Shown: piece by piece, positions 1-15,500 of the stretch | How the letters are laid out: every line of letters begins with the position of its first letter | Numbering within the stretch: position 1 is the first letter of the stretch | Translations under genes and position numbers: made by a program | Origin: Marisalimonas sp016777705 | Lineage (GTDB): Bacteria; Pseudomonadota; Alphaproteobacteria; Puniceispirillales; Marisalimonadaceae | Length of the DNA stretch: 64,000 bases | Direction of reading: 5' to 3' | Assembly: GCF_047717795.1 (NCBI RefSeq) | Contig: NZ_CP159808.1 | Coordinates: 1,054,001-1,118,000, forward strand | Notes under the pieces: generated by a model | The model's input: the letters and a program-made list of their open reading frames with translations, nothing else | Databases searched by the model: none | What the model was told of the DNA's origin: nothing

Positions 1-506
1 TAACATCAGCTCCAGCATAACTAGAAGTTATGGTTACTGTCTTGCCAGACCCTACATTTTTATCAGAGAATACTCCAGAATAACTAGCTGCAAAATCATC
101 TCCATTGACAAAGCCGCTATAAACCGCTGATGAACTATTCATCGTTGCTGTAACACTTCCATCATAAGTCTTATCTGAGGCTGTTACGCCAGATACTGTT
201 AATGACTTTGCAGTGATATTGGCTGTAACATCAGCATGGTTGGTTATTGAGTAATTACTTACATCTGCACCACTATATGAAGGTGTGATTGTTACCGTCT
301 TACCAGTTCCAACGTTCTTATCAGAGAATGCTCCAGTGTAAGTTCCATTAAATGTATCACCATCAACTAACCCACTATAAGCAACTGATCCTGTATTTAA
401 TGTTGCAACAGCATTACCGTTATAGGTCATATTCGAGGCTGTTATGCCAGATACGGTTAGTGATTTCACTGTGATGTTTGCAGTTGTAGTCTGACCTGTG
501 CTGATT
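1..506 (-). repeat. 506-base repeat, matches 7735-8240
   Basis: Bases 1-506 are identical by eye to 7735-8240 (offset 7,734, a multiple of three). They diverge at 507. The repeat may extend left beyond the window. Confidence 0.88.
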
Positions 507-3500
507 AAATAGTTGGCCGCTAAACCACTTCCATCAGCCAAGGTGATTGAATTAACTGTTACTGTCTTATTAGATCCAACATTCTTATTATCAAAAGTTG
601 ATCCCACAGTTTGACCTAATGTCTCTGAGCCTATTAGACCTGACAAAGTCAGAGTAACGGAAGCAGAATTAGTTGCGTTATAGGTTTTATTAGATGCAGA
701 AGCTGTCGCTGTTAATGCTTTCTGTGTGATACTTGCGGTTGTTGTGGATTGATCCGTTACACTATAGTTGTTTACATCTGCTCCACTATAAGTTGAAGTA
801 ATATTTACTGTCTTACCACTGGCTACATTCGCATTACTAAACACTCCTGTATAAGATCCATCAAACGTGTCTCCAGCTACTAGGCCGCTATAAACAGCTG
901 AATTACCATTCATTGTTGCTGTAACGCTGCCATCATAGGTCTTGTCTGATGCAGCAATACCAGATACCGTCAATGATTTGGCTGTAATGTTTGCAGTTGT
1001 TGTGGATTGATCCGTTACACTGTAGTTGTTTACATCTGATCCACTATAACTTGAAGTAATATTAACCGTCTTACCAGTTCCTACATTTTTATCAGAGAAT
1101 GCTCCTATGTAAGTTCCGTCAAATGTATCACCATCAACTAACCCACTATAAACAGCTGTTCCGGTTAAAGTAACGTTCGTACTTCCATCATAGGTCCTGT
1201 TTGAAGCTGTTATGCCAGATACTGTTAAAGACTTTGCAGTGATATCAGCAGTAGTTGTCTGTCCTGCACTGATTGAGTAGTTGGCTGCTAAGCCGCTGCC
1301 ATCTGCCAAGGTGATTGAATTAACTGTTACTGTCTTATTAGATCCAACATTCTTATTATCAAAAGTTGATCCCACAGTTTGACCTAATGTCTCTGAACCA
1401 ACGAGACCTGATAAAGTTAAAGTAACAGAAGCAGAATTTGTTGCATTATACGTTTTATTAGATGCAGAAGCAGTTGCAGTTAATGCTTTTGGTACAATGT
1501 TTCCAGTTGTTGTGGATTGATCTGTAACTGTATAGTTTCCAGCATCTGCACCGCTATAAGTAGACGTTATCGTAACTGCCTTACCATTACCAACATTCGC
1601 ATCAGCGAATACTCCAGAGTAACTACCTGTAAAATCATCTCCATCAACTAAACCACTATACGATATATTATCTGTTTTAAGTGGAGCTGTTACCGTTCCA
1701 TCATATTCTTTGTTATTAACTGTCAATCCAAAAACTGTTATGCCAGTAACACCTAAAGGTCTTGAAGTTATATTTGCTGTGGCACTTGATTGATCAGTAA
1801 TTGTGTAGTTACTTACATCTGATCCACTATAAGAAGATGTAATTGTTACCGTCTTTCCTGTGCCAATATGCTTATCAGAAAATGAACCACTAAAACTACC
1901 TGCAAAAGAGTCCCCAAATACAATTCCACTATATGTTACATTTGATGAACTTAGTGTTGCAACGGTGTTACCATCATAGATCTTATTAGAGGCTGTTATG
2001 CCAGATACTGTTAGTGCCTTTGGAGTAATATTAGCAGTTGTAGTCTGACCTGCACTGATTGAATAGTTGGCCGCTAAACCACTTCCATCAGCCAAGGTGA
2101 TTGAATTAACTGTTACTGTCTTATTAGATCCAACATTCTTATTATCAAAAGTTGATCCCACAGTTTGACCTAATGTCTCTGAGCCAACTAAACCAGTAAA
2201 GGTTAATGTTGTTGAAGCTGTTGTTCCTCCATCATATGTCTTGTTAGATGCAGAGGCTGTTGCTGTTAATGCCTTTGCAGATATATCTGCAGTTGTAGAT
2301 GATTGATCGGTAACTGAATAGTTGTTAACATCTGCTCCACTATAACTTGGGGTTATATTGACTGTCTTACCAGTACCTACATTTTTATCAGAGAATGCTC
2401 CAGTGTAACTGCCTGTAAATATATCACCATTAACTAATCCGCTATAAACAGCTGTTCCGGTTAAAGTAGCACTAGTACTTCCATCATAGGTCTTGTCTGA
2501 GGCAGTAATACCAGATACCGTCAATGATTTGGCTGTAATGTTTGCTGTCGTTGATGACTGATCCGTTACGCTATAATTGCTTACATCTGCACCACTATAA
2601 GAAGATGTAATTGTTACTGTCTTTCCAACACCAGCGTTTTTGTCAGAAAACGCTCCTGTGTAAGTTCCATTAAATGTATCACCACTAACTAAACCACTAT
2701 AAACAGCTGTTCCGGTTAAAGTAACGTTCGTACTTCCATCATAGGTCCTGTTTGAAGCTGTTATGCCAGATACTGTTAAAGACTTTGCAGTGATATCAGC
2801 AGTAGTTGTCTGTCCTGCACTGATTGAGTAGTTGGTTGCTAAGCCGCTGCCATCTGCCAAGGTGATTGAATTAACTGTTACTGTCTTATTAGATCCAACA
2901 TTCTTATTATCAAAAGTTGATCCCACAGTTTGACCTAATGTCTCTGAGCCAACTAAACCAGTAAAGGTTAATGTTGTTGAAGCTGTTGTTCCTCCATCAT
3001 ATGTCTTGTTAGATGCAGAAGCAGTTGCTGTTAATGCTTTTGCAGATATATCTGCTGTTGTTGTGGATTGATCGGTAACTGAATAGTTGTTAACATCTGC
3101 TCCAGCATAACTAGGAGTTATGGTTACTGTCTTACCAGACCCTACATTCGCATTACTAAACACTCCTGTATAAGTTCCATTAAACGTGTCTCCAGCTACT
3201 AGGCCGCTATAAACAGCTGTTCCGGTTAAAGTAGCACTAGTAATTCCGTCATAGGTCTTATCTGAGGCAGTAATACCAGATACCGTCAATGATTTGGCTG
3301 TAATGTTAGCTGTAGTTGATGACTGATCCGTTACGCTATAATTGCTTACATCTGCACCACTATAAGAAGATGTAATTGTTACTGTCTTTCCAACACCAGC
3401 GTTTTTGTCAGAAAACGCTCCTGTGTAAGTTCCATTAAATGTATCACCACTAACTAAACCACTATAAACAGCTGTGCCTGTTAAAGTAACACTCGTACTT

Positions 3501-6500
3501 CCATCATAGGTCTTATTAGAGGCTGTTATGCCAGATACGGTTAATGACTTCGCTATTATATTAGCAGTTGTAGTCTGCCCTGAACTGATTGAGTAGTTAG
3601 CTGCTAAGCCACTTCCATCTGCCAAGGTAATTGAATTCACAGTAACAGTCTTGCCTGTGCCAACATTCTTATTATTAAATGTAGATGTGTTTGTTGATCC
3701 TAACGTTTCTGATCCAACGAGACCTGATAAAGTTAGAGTAACAGAAGCAGAATTTGTTGCATTATATGTTTTATTAGATGCAGAAGCAGTTGCTATTAAT
3801 GCTTTGGCAGATATATCTGCAGTTGTTGATGTCTGGTTAGTTATACTGTAATTACTAACGTCTGCTCCTGTGTAAGAAGATGTAATTGTGACCGTCTTGC
3901 CAGTTCCAACGTTGGCATTACTGAAAGCTCCTGTATAAGACCTATCAAATATGTCTCCAGGTATAAGACCACTATATAAAATAGCTGATGTATCTAAAGT
4001 AGCACTTGTGCTCCCATTATAAGTCTTACTTGCAGCTATTATTCCAGATATTATTAATGACTTCGCTGTAATATTTGCTGTTGTTGTTTGACCAGGAGTA
4101 ATTGAATAATTGGATGCCAAACCACCATTATTACCATCCGCTAAAGTAATTGAGTCAACCGTGACAGTTTTTCCTGTTCCAACATTCTTATTATTGAAAG
4201 ATGATGAATTTGTATAAGCTAGAGCCTCAGAACCTACAAATCCTGATAGTGTAACTGAAACTGTTGCTGAAGAATTACTATCATAAACTTTATTAGATGC
4301 TGTATTTCCAGATACTGTCAATGATTTTGGTGATATATGCGCAGTAGTTGTCTGGCCTGCACTGATTGAATAGTTAGCCGCTAAGCCCCCATTGCTTCCA
4401 TCTGCTAATGTAATCGAATTAACTGTTACTGTCTTATTTGATCCAACATTCTTATTATCAAAAGTTGATCCCACAGTTTGACCTAATGTCTCTGAGCCAA
4501 CTAAACCAGTAAAGGTTAATGTTGTTGAAGCTGTTGTTCCTCCATCATATGTCTTGTTAGATGCAGAGGCTGTTGCTGTTAATGCCTTTGCAGATATATC
4601 TGCAGTTGTAGATGATTGATCGGTAACTGAATAGTTGTTAACATCTGCTCCACTATAACTTGGGGTTATATTGACTGTTTTACCAGTACCTACATTTTTA
4701 TCAGAGAATGCTCCAGTGTAACTGCCTGTAAATATATCACCATTAACTAATCCGCTATAAACAGCTGTTCCGGTTAAAGTAGCACTAGTACTTCCATCAT
4801 AGGTCTTGTCTGAGGCAGTAATACCAGATACCGTCAATGATTTGGCTGTAATGTTTGCTGTCGTTGATGACTGATCCGTTACGCTATAATTGCTTACATC
4901 TGATCCACTATAACTTGAAGTAATATTAACCGTCTTACCAGTTCCTACATTTTTATCAGAGAATGCTCCTATGTAAGTTCCGTCAAATGTATCACCATCA
5001 ACTAACCCACTATAAACAGCTGTTCCGGTTAAAGTAACGTTCGTACTTCCATCATAGGTCCTGTTTGAAGCTGTTATGCCAGATACTGTTAAAGACTTTG
5101 CAGTGATATCAGCAGTAGTTGTCTGTCCTGCACTGATTGAGTAGTTGGCTGCTAAGCCGCTGCCATCTGCCAAGGTGATTGAATTAACTGTTACTGTCTT
5201 ATTAGATCCAACATTCTTATTATCAAAAGTTGATCCCACAGTTTGACCTAATGTCTCTGAACCAACGAGACCTGATAAAGTTAAAGTAACAGAAGCAGAA
5301 TTTGTTGCATTATACGTTTTATTAGATGCAGAAGCAGTTGCAGTTAATGCTTTTGGTACAATGTTTCCAGTTGTTGTGGATTGATCTGTAACTGTATAGT
5401 TTCCAGCATCTGCACCGCTATAAGTAGACGTTATCGTAACTGCCTTACCATTACCAACATTCGCATCAGCGAATACTCCAGAGTAACTACCTGTAAAATC
5501 ATCTCCATCAACTAAACCACTATACGATATATTATCTGTTTTAAGTGGAGCTGTTACCGTTCCATCATATTCTTTGTTATTAACTGTCAATCCAAAAACT
5601 GTTATGCCAGTAACACCTAAAGGTCTTGAAGTTATATTTGCTGTGGCACTTGATTGATCAGTAATTGTGTAGTTACTTACATCTGATCCACTATAAGAAG
5701 ATGTAATTGTTACCGTCTTTCCTGTGCCAATATGCTTATCAGAAAACGAACCACTAAAACTACCTGCAAAAGAGTCCCCAAATACAATTCCACTATATGT
5801 TACATTTGATGAACTTAGTGTTGCAACGGTGTTACCATCATAGATCTTATTAGAGGCTGTTATGCCAGATACTGTTAGTGCCTTTGGAGTAATATTAGCA
5901 GTTGTAGTCTGACCTGCACTGATTGAATAGTTGGCCGCTAAACCACTTCCATCAGCCAAGGTGATTGAATTAACTGTTACTGTCTTATTAGATCCAACAT
6001 TCTTATTATCAAAAGTTGATCCCACAGTTTGACCTAATGTCTCTGAGCCTATTAGACCTGACAAAGTCAGAGTAACGGAAGCAGAATTAGTTGCGTTATA
6101 GGTTTTATTAGATGCAGAAGCTGTCGCTGTTAATGCTTTCTGTGTGATACTTGCGGTTGTTGTGGATTGATCCGTTACACTATAGTTGTTTACATCTGCT
6201 CCACTATAAGTTGAAGTAATATTTACTGTCTTACCACTGGCTACATTCGCATTACTAAACACTCCTGTATAAGATCCATCAAACGTGTCTCCAGCTACTA
6301 GGCCGCTATAAACAGCTGTTCCGGTTAAAGTAGCACTAGTACTTCCGTCATAGGTCTTATCTGAGGCAGTAATACCAGATACTGTCAATGATTTGGCTGT
6401 AATGTTTGCAGTTGTTGTGGATTGATCCGTTACACTGTAGTTGTTTACATCTGATCCACTATAACTTGAAGTAATATTAACCGTCTTACCAGTTCCTACA

Positions 6501-9500
6501 TTTTTATCAGAGAATGCTCCTATGTAAGTTCCGTCAAATGTATCACCATCAACTAACCCACTATAAACAGCTGTTCCGGTTAAAGTAACGTTCGTACTTC
6601 CATCATAGGTCCTGTTTGAAGCTGTTATGCCAGATACTGTTAAAGACTTTGCAGTGATATCAGCAGTAGTTGTCTGTCCTGCACTGATTGAGTAGTTGGC
6701 TGCTAAGCCGCTGCCATCTGCCAAGGTGATTGAATTAACTGTTACTGTCTTATTAGATCCAACATTCTTATTATCAAAAGTTGATCCCACAGTTTGACCT
6801 AATGTCTCTGAACCAACTAAACCAGTAAAGGTTAATGTTGTTGAAGCTGTTGTTCCTCCATCATATGTCTTGTTAGATGCAGAGGCTGTTGCTGTTAATG
6901 CCTTTGCAGATATATCTGCAGTTGTAGATGATTGATCGGTAACTGAATAGTTGTTAACATCTGCTCCACTATAACTTGGGGTTATATTGACTGTCTTACC
7001 AGTACCTACATTTTTATCAGAGAATGCTCCAGTGTAACTGCCTGTAAATATATCACCATTAACTAATCCGCTATAAACAGCTGTTCCGGTTAAAGTAGCA
7101 CTAGTACTTCCATCATAAATCTTACTTGAGGCAGTAATACCAGATACTGTCAATGATTTGGCTGTAATGTTTGCTGTCGTTGTTTGCCCAGGACTTATGG
7201 AGTAATTTCCTGCTAAACCACCGTTTGTTCCATCTGCTAGAGCTATTGAATTAACGGTCACTGTCTTCGCAGTTCCAACATTTTTATTATTAAAAGTTGA
7301 CAATATAGTTTGATCTAATGATTCAGAACCAATTAATCCTGAAAAAGTTAGAGTTGTTGTCGCTGTTGTTAATCCGTCGTAAGTCTTATTTGATGCAGAG
7401 GCAGTTCCAGTTAAAGTTTTTGCTGTAATGTTTGCGGTTGTGGTTTGACTTGTGTTGATTGAATAGTTGGTTGCTAATCCACCATTCGTACCATCTGCCA
7501 AAGTAATTGAGTTAGCTGTTACAACTTTGTTAGATCCAACATCCTTATTATCAAAAGTTGCTGTTATACTATGATTTACAGTTTCTGACCCAACAAATCC
7601 TGATACTGCAGAAGTTATTGATGGACTATTATTACCATCATATGCTTTATCAGATGCAGAAAAAGTTGAAAGTAGTAATATTTTTGCATTTATGTCTGCA
7701 GTTGTTGATGTCTGATCAGTTATATTATAGTTGCTAACATCAGCTCCAGCATAACTAGAAGTTATGGTTACTGTCTTGCCAGACCCTACATTTTTATCAG
7801 AGAATACTCCAGAATAACTAGCTGCAAAATCATCTCCATTGACAAAGCCGCTATAAACCGCTGATGAACTATTCATCGTTGCTGTAACACTTCCATCATA
7901 AGTCTTATCTGAGGCTGTTACGCCAGATACTGTTAATGACTTTGCAGTGATATTGGCTGTAACATCAGCATGGTTGGTTATTGAGTAATTACTTACATCT
8001 GCACCACTATATGAAGGTGTGATTGTTACCGTCTTACCAGTTCCAACGTTCTTATCAGAGAATGCTCCAGTGTAAGTTCCATTAAATGTATCACCATCAA
8101 CTAACCCACTATAAGCAACTGATCCTGTATTTAATGTTGCAACAGCATTACCGTTATAGGTCATATTCGAGGCTGTTATGCCAGATACGGTTAGTGATTT
8201 CACTGTGATGTTTGCAGTTGTAGTCTGACCTGTGCTGATTGAGTAGTTGGCTGCTAAGCCACCATTGCTTCCATTTGCTAAAGTGATAGAATTAACTGTA
8301 ACAGTCTTCCCTGTTGCTACGTTTTTATCTGAAAAAGTTGATGAGTTTGTACTTGTAACTGTTTCAGATCCTATAAAACCTGACAGAGATAATGTAACTG
8401 TTGCTGCTGAAGAACTATTATACACCTTGTTTGATGCAGATGCAGATGCGGTAAGTGCTTTGGCTGTAATATTAGCCGTGGTTGATGACTGATCCGTTAC
8501 GCTATAGTTGTTTACATCTGATCCACTATAACTTGAGGTAATATTAACCGTCTTACCAGTTCCTACATTTTTATCAGAGAATACTCCAGAATAACTACCT
8601 GCAAAATCATCCCCTGATACTAAACCTCCATAACTTACAGATCCTGTGCCTAATGTAGATGACGTTGTTGAATCATAAATCTTGTTAGAAGCTGTGATGC
8701 CAGAGACTGTTAAAGGTTTTGCTGTGATGTTGGCTGTAGCTGTTTGTCCTGCACTAATTGAATAGTTTACTGCTAATCCACCATTTGTTCCATCTGCAAG
8801 GGTAATTGAATTTACAGTTACAGTTTTACCTGTTCCAACATTTTTATCTGAAAAAGTTGATGCTACAGTTTGACCTAAGGTTTCAGAACCAACTAACCCA
8901 GAAAAGGTTAGTGCTGTAGTTGCTGTACTTGTACCATCATAAACTTTATTTGATGTAGAAGCACTAGCGGTTAATGCTTTAGCAGTAATGTTTGCTGTTG
9001 TAGTTTGACCTGTGCTGATTGAATAGTTGGCTGCTAAGCCACCATTGCTTCCATTTGCTAAAGTGATAGAATTAACTGTAACAGTCTTCCCTGTTGCTAC
9101 GTTTTTATCTGAAAAAGTTGATGAGTTTGTACTTGTAACTGTTTCAGATCCAATAAATCCTGATAAAGATAGTGTGACTGTTGCTGCAGAAGAGCCGTCA
9201 TAAACCTTATTCGATGCAGAAGTTGTTGCAGTTAATGCTTTGGCTGTGATGTTTGCAGTTGTTGTCGATTGATCAGTTACTGTATAGTTGTTAACGTCTG
9301 CTCCACTATAACTTGAAGTAATGTTGACTGTCTTACCAGTGCCAACATTAGCATTGGTAAATACACCAGAGTAACTACCTGCAAAATCATCCCCAGATAC
9401 TAAACCACCATAACTGACAGTTCCTGTGCCTAATGTAGATGACGTTGTTGAATCATAAATCTTGTTAGAAGCTGTGATGCCAGAGACTGTTAAAGGTTTT

Positions 9501-12500
9501 GCTGTGATGTTGGCTGTAGCTGTTTGTCCTGCACTAATTGAATAGTTTACTGCTAATCCACCATTTGTTCCATCTGCAAGGGTAATTGAATTTACAGTTA
9601 CAGTTTTACCTGTTCCAACATTTTTATCTGAAAAAGTTGATGCTACAGTTTGACCTAAGGTTTCAGAACCAACTAACCCAGAAAAGGTTAGTGCTGTAGT
9701 TGCTGTACTTGTACCATCATAAACTTTATTTGATGTAGAAGCACTAGCGGTTAATGCTTTAGCAGTAATGTTTGCTGTTGTAGTTTGACCTGTGCTGATT
9801 GAATAGTTGGCTGCTAAGCCACCATTGCTTCCATTTGCTAAAGTGATAGAATTAACTGTAACAGTCTTCCCTGTTGCTACGTTTTTATCTGAAAAAGTTG
9901 ATGAGTTTGTACTTGTAACTGTTTCAGATCCAATAAATCCTGATAAAGATAGTGTAACTGTTGCTGCAGAAGAGCCGTCATAAACCTTATTCGATGCAGA
10001 AGTTGTTGCAGTTAATGCTTTGGCTGTGATGTTTGCAGTTGTTGTCGATTGATCAGTTACTGTATAGTTGTTAACGTCTGCTCCACTATAACTTGAAGTA
10101 ATGTTGACTGTCTTACCAGTGCCAACATTAGCATTGGTAAATACACCAGAGTAACTACCTGCAAAATCATCCCCAGATACTAAACCACCATAACTGACAG
10201 TTCCTGTGCCTAAAGTAGTTGAAGTTGTTGAGTCATACGTCCTGTTCGAAGTTGTGATACCAGATACTGTTAAAGATTTAACAGTAATGTTCGCTGTCGT
10301 AGTTTGACCTGTGCTTATAGAATAGTTAGTAGCCAAGCCACCATTACTTCCATCTGCTAAAGTTATCGAGTTAACAGTAACAGTCTTCCCTGTTTCTACG
10401 TTTTTATCTGAAAAAGTTGATGCTACAGTTTGACCTAAAGTTTCAGAACCAACTAAACCAGAAAAGGTCAAAGTTGTTGTCGCTGTTGTTAATCCATCAT
10501 AAACTTTGTTCGATGCAGAGGCAGTTGCGGTTAATGTTTTTGGACTAATGGTAATTGTATAACTATCAGTTGCAGAAGCATATTCATTAGTTTCAGCTAA
10601 AGCTACACTCATTGTTGTGTTACCTACTTCAACAAGAGCAACTGTTCCATTAGAAGAGTTAATAGTTGCAGAACTTGTGTTAGAACTTGAAAAGGTCTTT
10701 GAACCATTAGTATCAGTTGTAAAATTATTAGTTACTGTATCACCGTAAATTACAGCTAATGACGAACTCGAAAAATTAGTTACAGGAACTGGTTTATTTA
10801 TAATAGTTCCATTGTTATTTTTAGTATTGTGAATTAAATTACCATCCACATCTAATATAGCATTGTTTGTTAAAGAGCCTGTGCCAATAGGACCACTTGT
10901 TGCACTTCCTAGGCTACCAACGGAAGTTGCTGCCAACTTTAATGTACCAGCATTATTAATTGTTCCACCAGAAAATGTGCTTAGTTGAGAAGTAAGAACT
11001 AATAGACCATTTCCAATTTTAGTAAATGAACCAGAACCTGCAATTATACCGCCGTATGTTAAAGTTGTAGACCCGTCGACATTGAATGTTCCATTACTTC
11101 CTCCTAAAGCAACTCCTCTGTTAGAATTAAGTGTAAAGTCAGCAGTAGATTGTAAGGCTCCACCATTTAATGTTAAATGACCTGCTGTGACAGATCCTGG
11201 AACAGCTCCAAGGCCGTTATCAGCCTCAATACTAATGGTTCCCACAGAAATAGTAGTCGTTCCGGTATAAGTGTTTGTCCCAGACAGAGTAAGTGTTCCA
11301 GAACCAACTTTAACAATGTTACCAGCCCCACTTATAACACCAGAAAATGTATCGTTTCCACTATCACCAGTTGTTAACGTAATCCCACTTGCAAGCTGAA
11401 CGTTACCTGCTCCACTTAAGGACTGAATAGTATCTGTGGCATCAACATCATATGTTGCACCAGAACTTACTGACACGTCGTTTGTATCAGCTAAAGTACC
11501 TGTAACTTGAAATGTTCCAACACTAATTATTGTTTGCCCAGAGTAAGTATTTACTCCAGAAAGCAATAAGGTTCCTGAACCTGATTTTGTAAGATTATTT
11601 GATCCGGCAACTATACCACCATAAGTCAAGGTTAAACCAGTATCTAAGTCAATTGTTCCATGACTGGCGCCAAGACCAATTCCTCTATTAGAGTTTAATG
11701 TAAAGGATGTTGTAAGTCTTAAGGTTCCTCCGTTTAATGTTAAGTGACCTGCAGCTGCAGATCCAGGAGTTGCACCTAACCCAGATTCCGCACTTATACT
11801 GACTACACCACCATTAATTGTTGTTGTTCCAGTAAAAGTATTTGTTGCTGATAGAGTTAAAGTTCCAGAACCTGATTTAACAAGATTGCCAGAATTACTA
11901 ATAACACCCGATATTGTTTGATTAGACAAGGATGAAATTTCAAATGTACCTGAATTAGAGATTGTATTTGAATAAGAACCTGAACCTAACTGACCAGAAA
12001 TATTTAATGTGCCAGCATTAATAGTTGTAGTTCCACTGTAGGTATTAATACCACTTAAGATTAATGTTCCATTAGCTGACTTTATAAGGTTATTTGATCC
12101 TGCAATGATACCAGCCACAGTCAAAGTAGTACCAGTATCAACATTGAATGTGCCATGACTAGAGCCCAAAGCAACCCCTCTGTTAGCATTCATTGTGAAA
12201 TCTGCAGAAGATTGTAATGTTCCACCATTTAAGGTTAAATGGCCAGCTGTAGTAGAGCCAGGTGCTGATCCTAAACCACTGTCAGCACTGATAATAATCG
12301 TTCCAGAGTTTATTGTCGTAGTTCCAGCATAGGTATTTATTCCTGATAAAGTTAAAGTGCCTGAACCTATTTTTACCAGACTACCAGCACCACTAATTAC
12401 ACCAGAAATTGTGTCATCACCTGCGTCACCTGTTGTTAGCGAAGTCCCACTTGAAAGCTCGATGTTACCTGCCCCACTTAAGGATTGAATGGTATCTGTA

Positions 12501-15500
12501 ATATCAATATCAAGAACAGCACCAGAACTTACCAAAACATCAGTTGTGTCTGCTAATGTTCCGCTTATTAGCAAGGTTCCAGCACTAATTGTTGTATCAC
12601 CGGTGTAGGTGTTTGTTCCTGATAAAGTTAAAATTCCTGAACCTGCTTTTGTAAAATTACCATCGCCACTTATTACACCAGAAATTGTGTCATCACCTGC
12701 GTCACCTGTTGTTAATGTAATCCCACTTGCAAGTTCGATATTACCTGCCCCACTTAAAGATTGAATGGTGTCTGTGGCATCAACATCATAAACAGCCCCA
12801 GAACTGACTGAGACATCTGTCGTATCTGATAACGTACCAGTTGTCTGGAATGTTCCTGCACTTATTATAGTGTCACCGGTATAAGTGTTTCCACCTCCAA
12901 ATACTAATGTACCAGTCCCAGATTTTGTTAAATTACCACCATCAGCAGCAATCCCATTATAAACTAAAGAAGTTCCACTATCGACATTAATTGTTCCATG
13001 TTGCGATCCTAGACTAATTCCTCGATTAGAATCTATTGTAAAGTCGGCAGTAGATTTTAATGTTCCACCATGTAAAACAATTTTACCTGCTGTTGCAGAA
13101 CCAGGAACAGCTCCTAAATTTCTATCAGAACTAATACTAATCGTGCCTGATCTAGCTGTTGTCGTACCAGTGTAAGTATTAACACCACCTAAAATTGTGG
13201 TTCCATACCAATTTCTAATATTTCCGGCACCAGCAATGATACCTCCGTAAGTTAATGATGTTCCAGAAGCGGGTTTCAAATGTGCTGTATATCCCGACGA
13301 TATTGCAATACCTCTGTTGGGGTTTAAGGTAAAATCAGTCGTAGTTATTAAGCTTGCATCTATTGTAAGATGCCCCGCTGTTGCTGAGCCAGGAGCAGTA
13401 CCAAGTGCGCTGTCAGAATTGATACTTAATGATCCTGCATTTATATCTGTAGTTGCAGTATGTGTATTTATGCCAGTTAACTCTAATGTACCAGAACCAT
13501 TTTTAGTTATACTTGCAGTACCATTTCCGCTGATAACACCTGGTACTGTAAGTGTTTGACCTGAATCAATATCAAAAACGGGAGCAGCTGAACCAAAACT
13601 AGATTCTAATAAAATTCCTTTATTACTATTAAGAGTAAAAGTAGATGAAACGTGAAGTGTTCCATTAATCATTGTGATATTATCACTGTCAACAGAACCT
13701 GGAATTGCCCCTAAATTAGCTGCTGAAGAAACGGATAAAACTCCTTCTTGCAGACCTACAAATCCACTGTTTGTATTATTTCCTGTTAAGACAAGCGTTC
13801 CAGCTCCAGCTTTAATAAAGTTTCCAGATCCAGCTATTATACCTCCATAAGTTAAGGTAGTGCCTGGATCTGTAAGGATTGTACCTTGATTAATTAGATT
13901 TATACCTCTATTCGAATTTAGTGTAAAACTAGCGGTTGTTCTAAGAGTTCCACCATTGAAAGTTAAGTGACCTGGAGTAGCAGAACCAGGCGGTACACCT
14001 AATCCACTATCAGAGCTTATGATGATAAAACCGTCATTCATTGTCATTAAAGAATATGTGTTACTACCAGACAAAGTAAGCTCACCCGTACCACCTTTGA
14101 CAATATCACCAGTTCCACTAATAACGCCAGATATAGACTGATTTGACGAAGAAGAATATTCAAAAGTCCCTGAATTACTTATATTACCTGAGTAGTTTCC
14201 AGATCCTAAAAGACCTGAAATTTCTAAGGTTCCTGAACTGATTGTGGTATTACCTGAATAGGTATTTACTCCTGAGAGAATTAATCTACCATCTCCTGTC
14301 TTTATAAGATTATTAGAACCTGCAACAACGCCAGCTACAGTCAAAGTTGTTCCAGTATCAACATTGAATGTGCCATGACTAGATCCCAATGCAACCCCTC
14401 TGTTGGCATCAAGTGTAAAATCTGCAGTAGATTGTAACGTTCCACCATTTAAGGTTAAATGTCCTGCAGTAGCTAAACCTGGAGTTGCTCCTAATCCACT
14501 GTCAGCGCTAATACTGATCGTTCCTGCACTAATTGTTGTTGATCCTGAGTAAGTGTTTACTCCTGAGAGAATTAAAGTTCCTGAATCTACTTTAGTCAAT
14601 GTACCTGAACCGGCCATAATACCGCCATACGTTAAAGTAGTACCAGAATTAACGTCTATTATCCCATTACTTGCGCCAAGAGCAATGCCTCGATTTGAGT
14701 TAAGTGTAAAATCAGCAGAAGATTCTAAAGTTCCTCCATTTAATGTTAAATGACCTGCTGATGGTGAACCTGGAGCCGCTCCTAATCCACTGTCAGCGCT
14801 AATACTTATCGTTCCTGCACTAATTGTTGTAGTACCAGAATACGTGTTTGTTCCTGATAGAGTTAAAGTTCCTGAACCAGCTTTTGTAAAATTACCAGCA
14901 CCACTAATTACGCCAGAAATCGTGTCATTACCAGTATCACCAGTTGTTAACGTAATTCCGCTTGCAAGCTGAATATTACCTGCTCCACTCAAGGATTGAA
15001 TAGTATCAGTGGTATCAACATCATAAACAGCACCAGAAGCTACAGACACATCTGTTGTATCTGCTAAAGTTCCTGTTGTTTGAAACGTTCCATCACTAAT
15101 TGTTGTATCTCCAGAGTAAGTGTTTACTCCTGAAAGTAACAACGTACCATCCCCAGACTTAGTTAGATTATTTGATCCTGCAATGATACCGCCATAGGTT
15201 AATATATTTGAACCAGTAACTTGAATAGTACTCGCTCTATTTAAATTAATTCCTTTGTTGCTACCAAGAGTAAATGAAGCATTACCTTTTAGAGTTCCAC
15301 CATCCAAAATAATATTATCTGCATCAAGAGTTCCTGGATTTGCACCTAAATTATCACTAGAAGACACACTTATTGTGCCGGAGGAAATGGTAGTTGATCC
15401 TGAATATGTATTAGTACCTGATAAAGTTAATATACTAGAACTTGAAGTTGATTTTGTGAGTGCTCCTGTTCCACTTATTACTCCTGATAATGTTTGATCC

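Larger units (their letters stand above)
1..10560 (-). repeat. YDG/MBG-type module array of TpsA (about 41 modules)
   Basis: On the minus strand each module reads roughly: ITAK-L-T-V-S-G, NK-YDG, a Thr/Ala-rich strand, YSGLV-GDTF, F-DKNVGTGKTV, and Y-V-DQSTTTANITAK. Two subtypes alternate. One has a GLAANYSIS-GQTT ending and the other a GADVNNYTVTDQSTT ending. Modules are about 250-260 bases each and all duplications keep the reading frame. The array is still running at base 1, so its full length is unknown. Confidence 0.85.

Noticed and set aside
1..10560. Repeat array considered as a CRISPR or satellite array.
   Set aside because: Units are about 250 bases, keep one long reading frame and have no unique spacers, so they are protein-coding modules.
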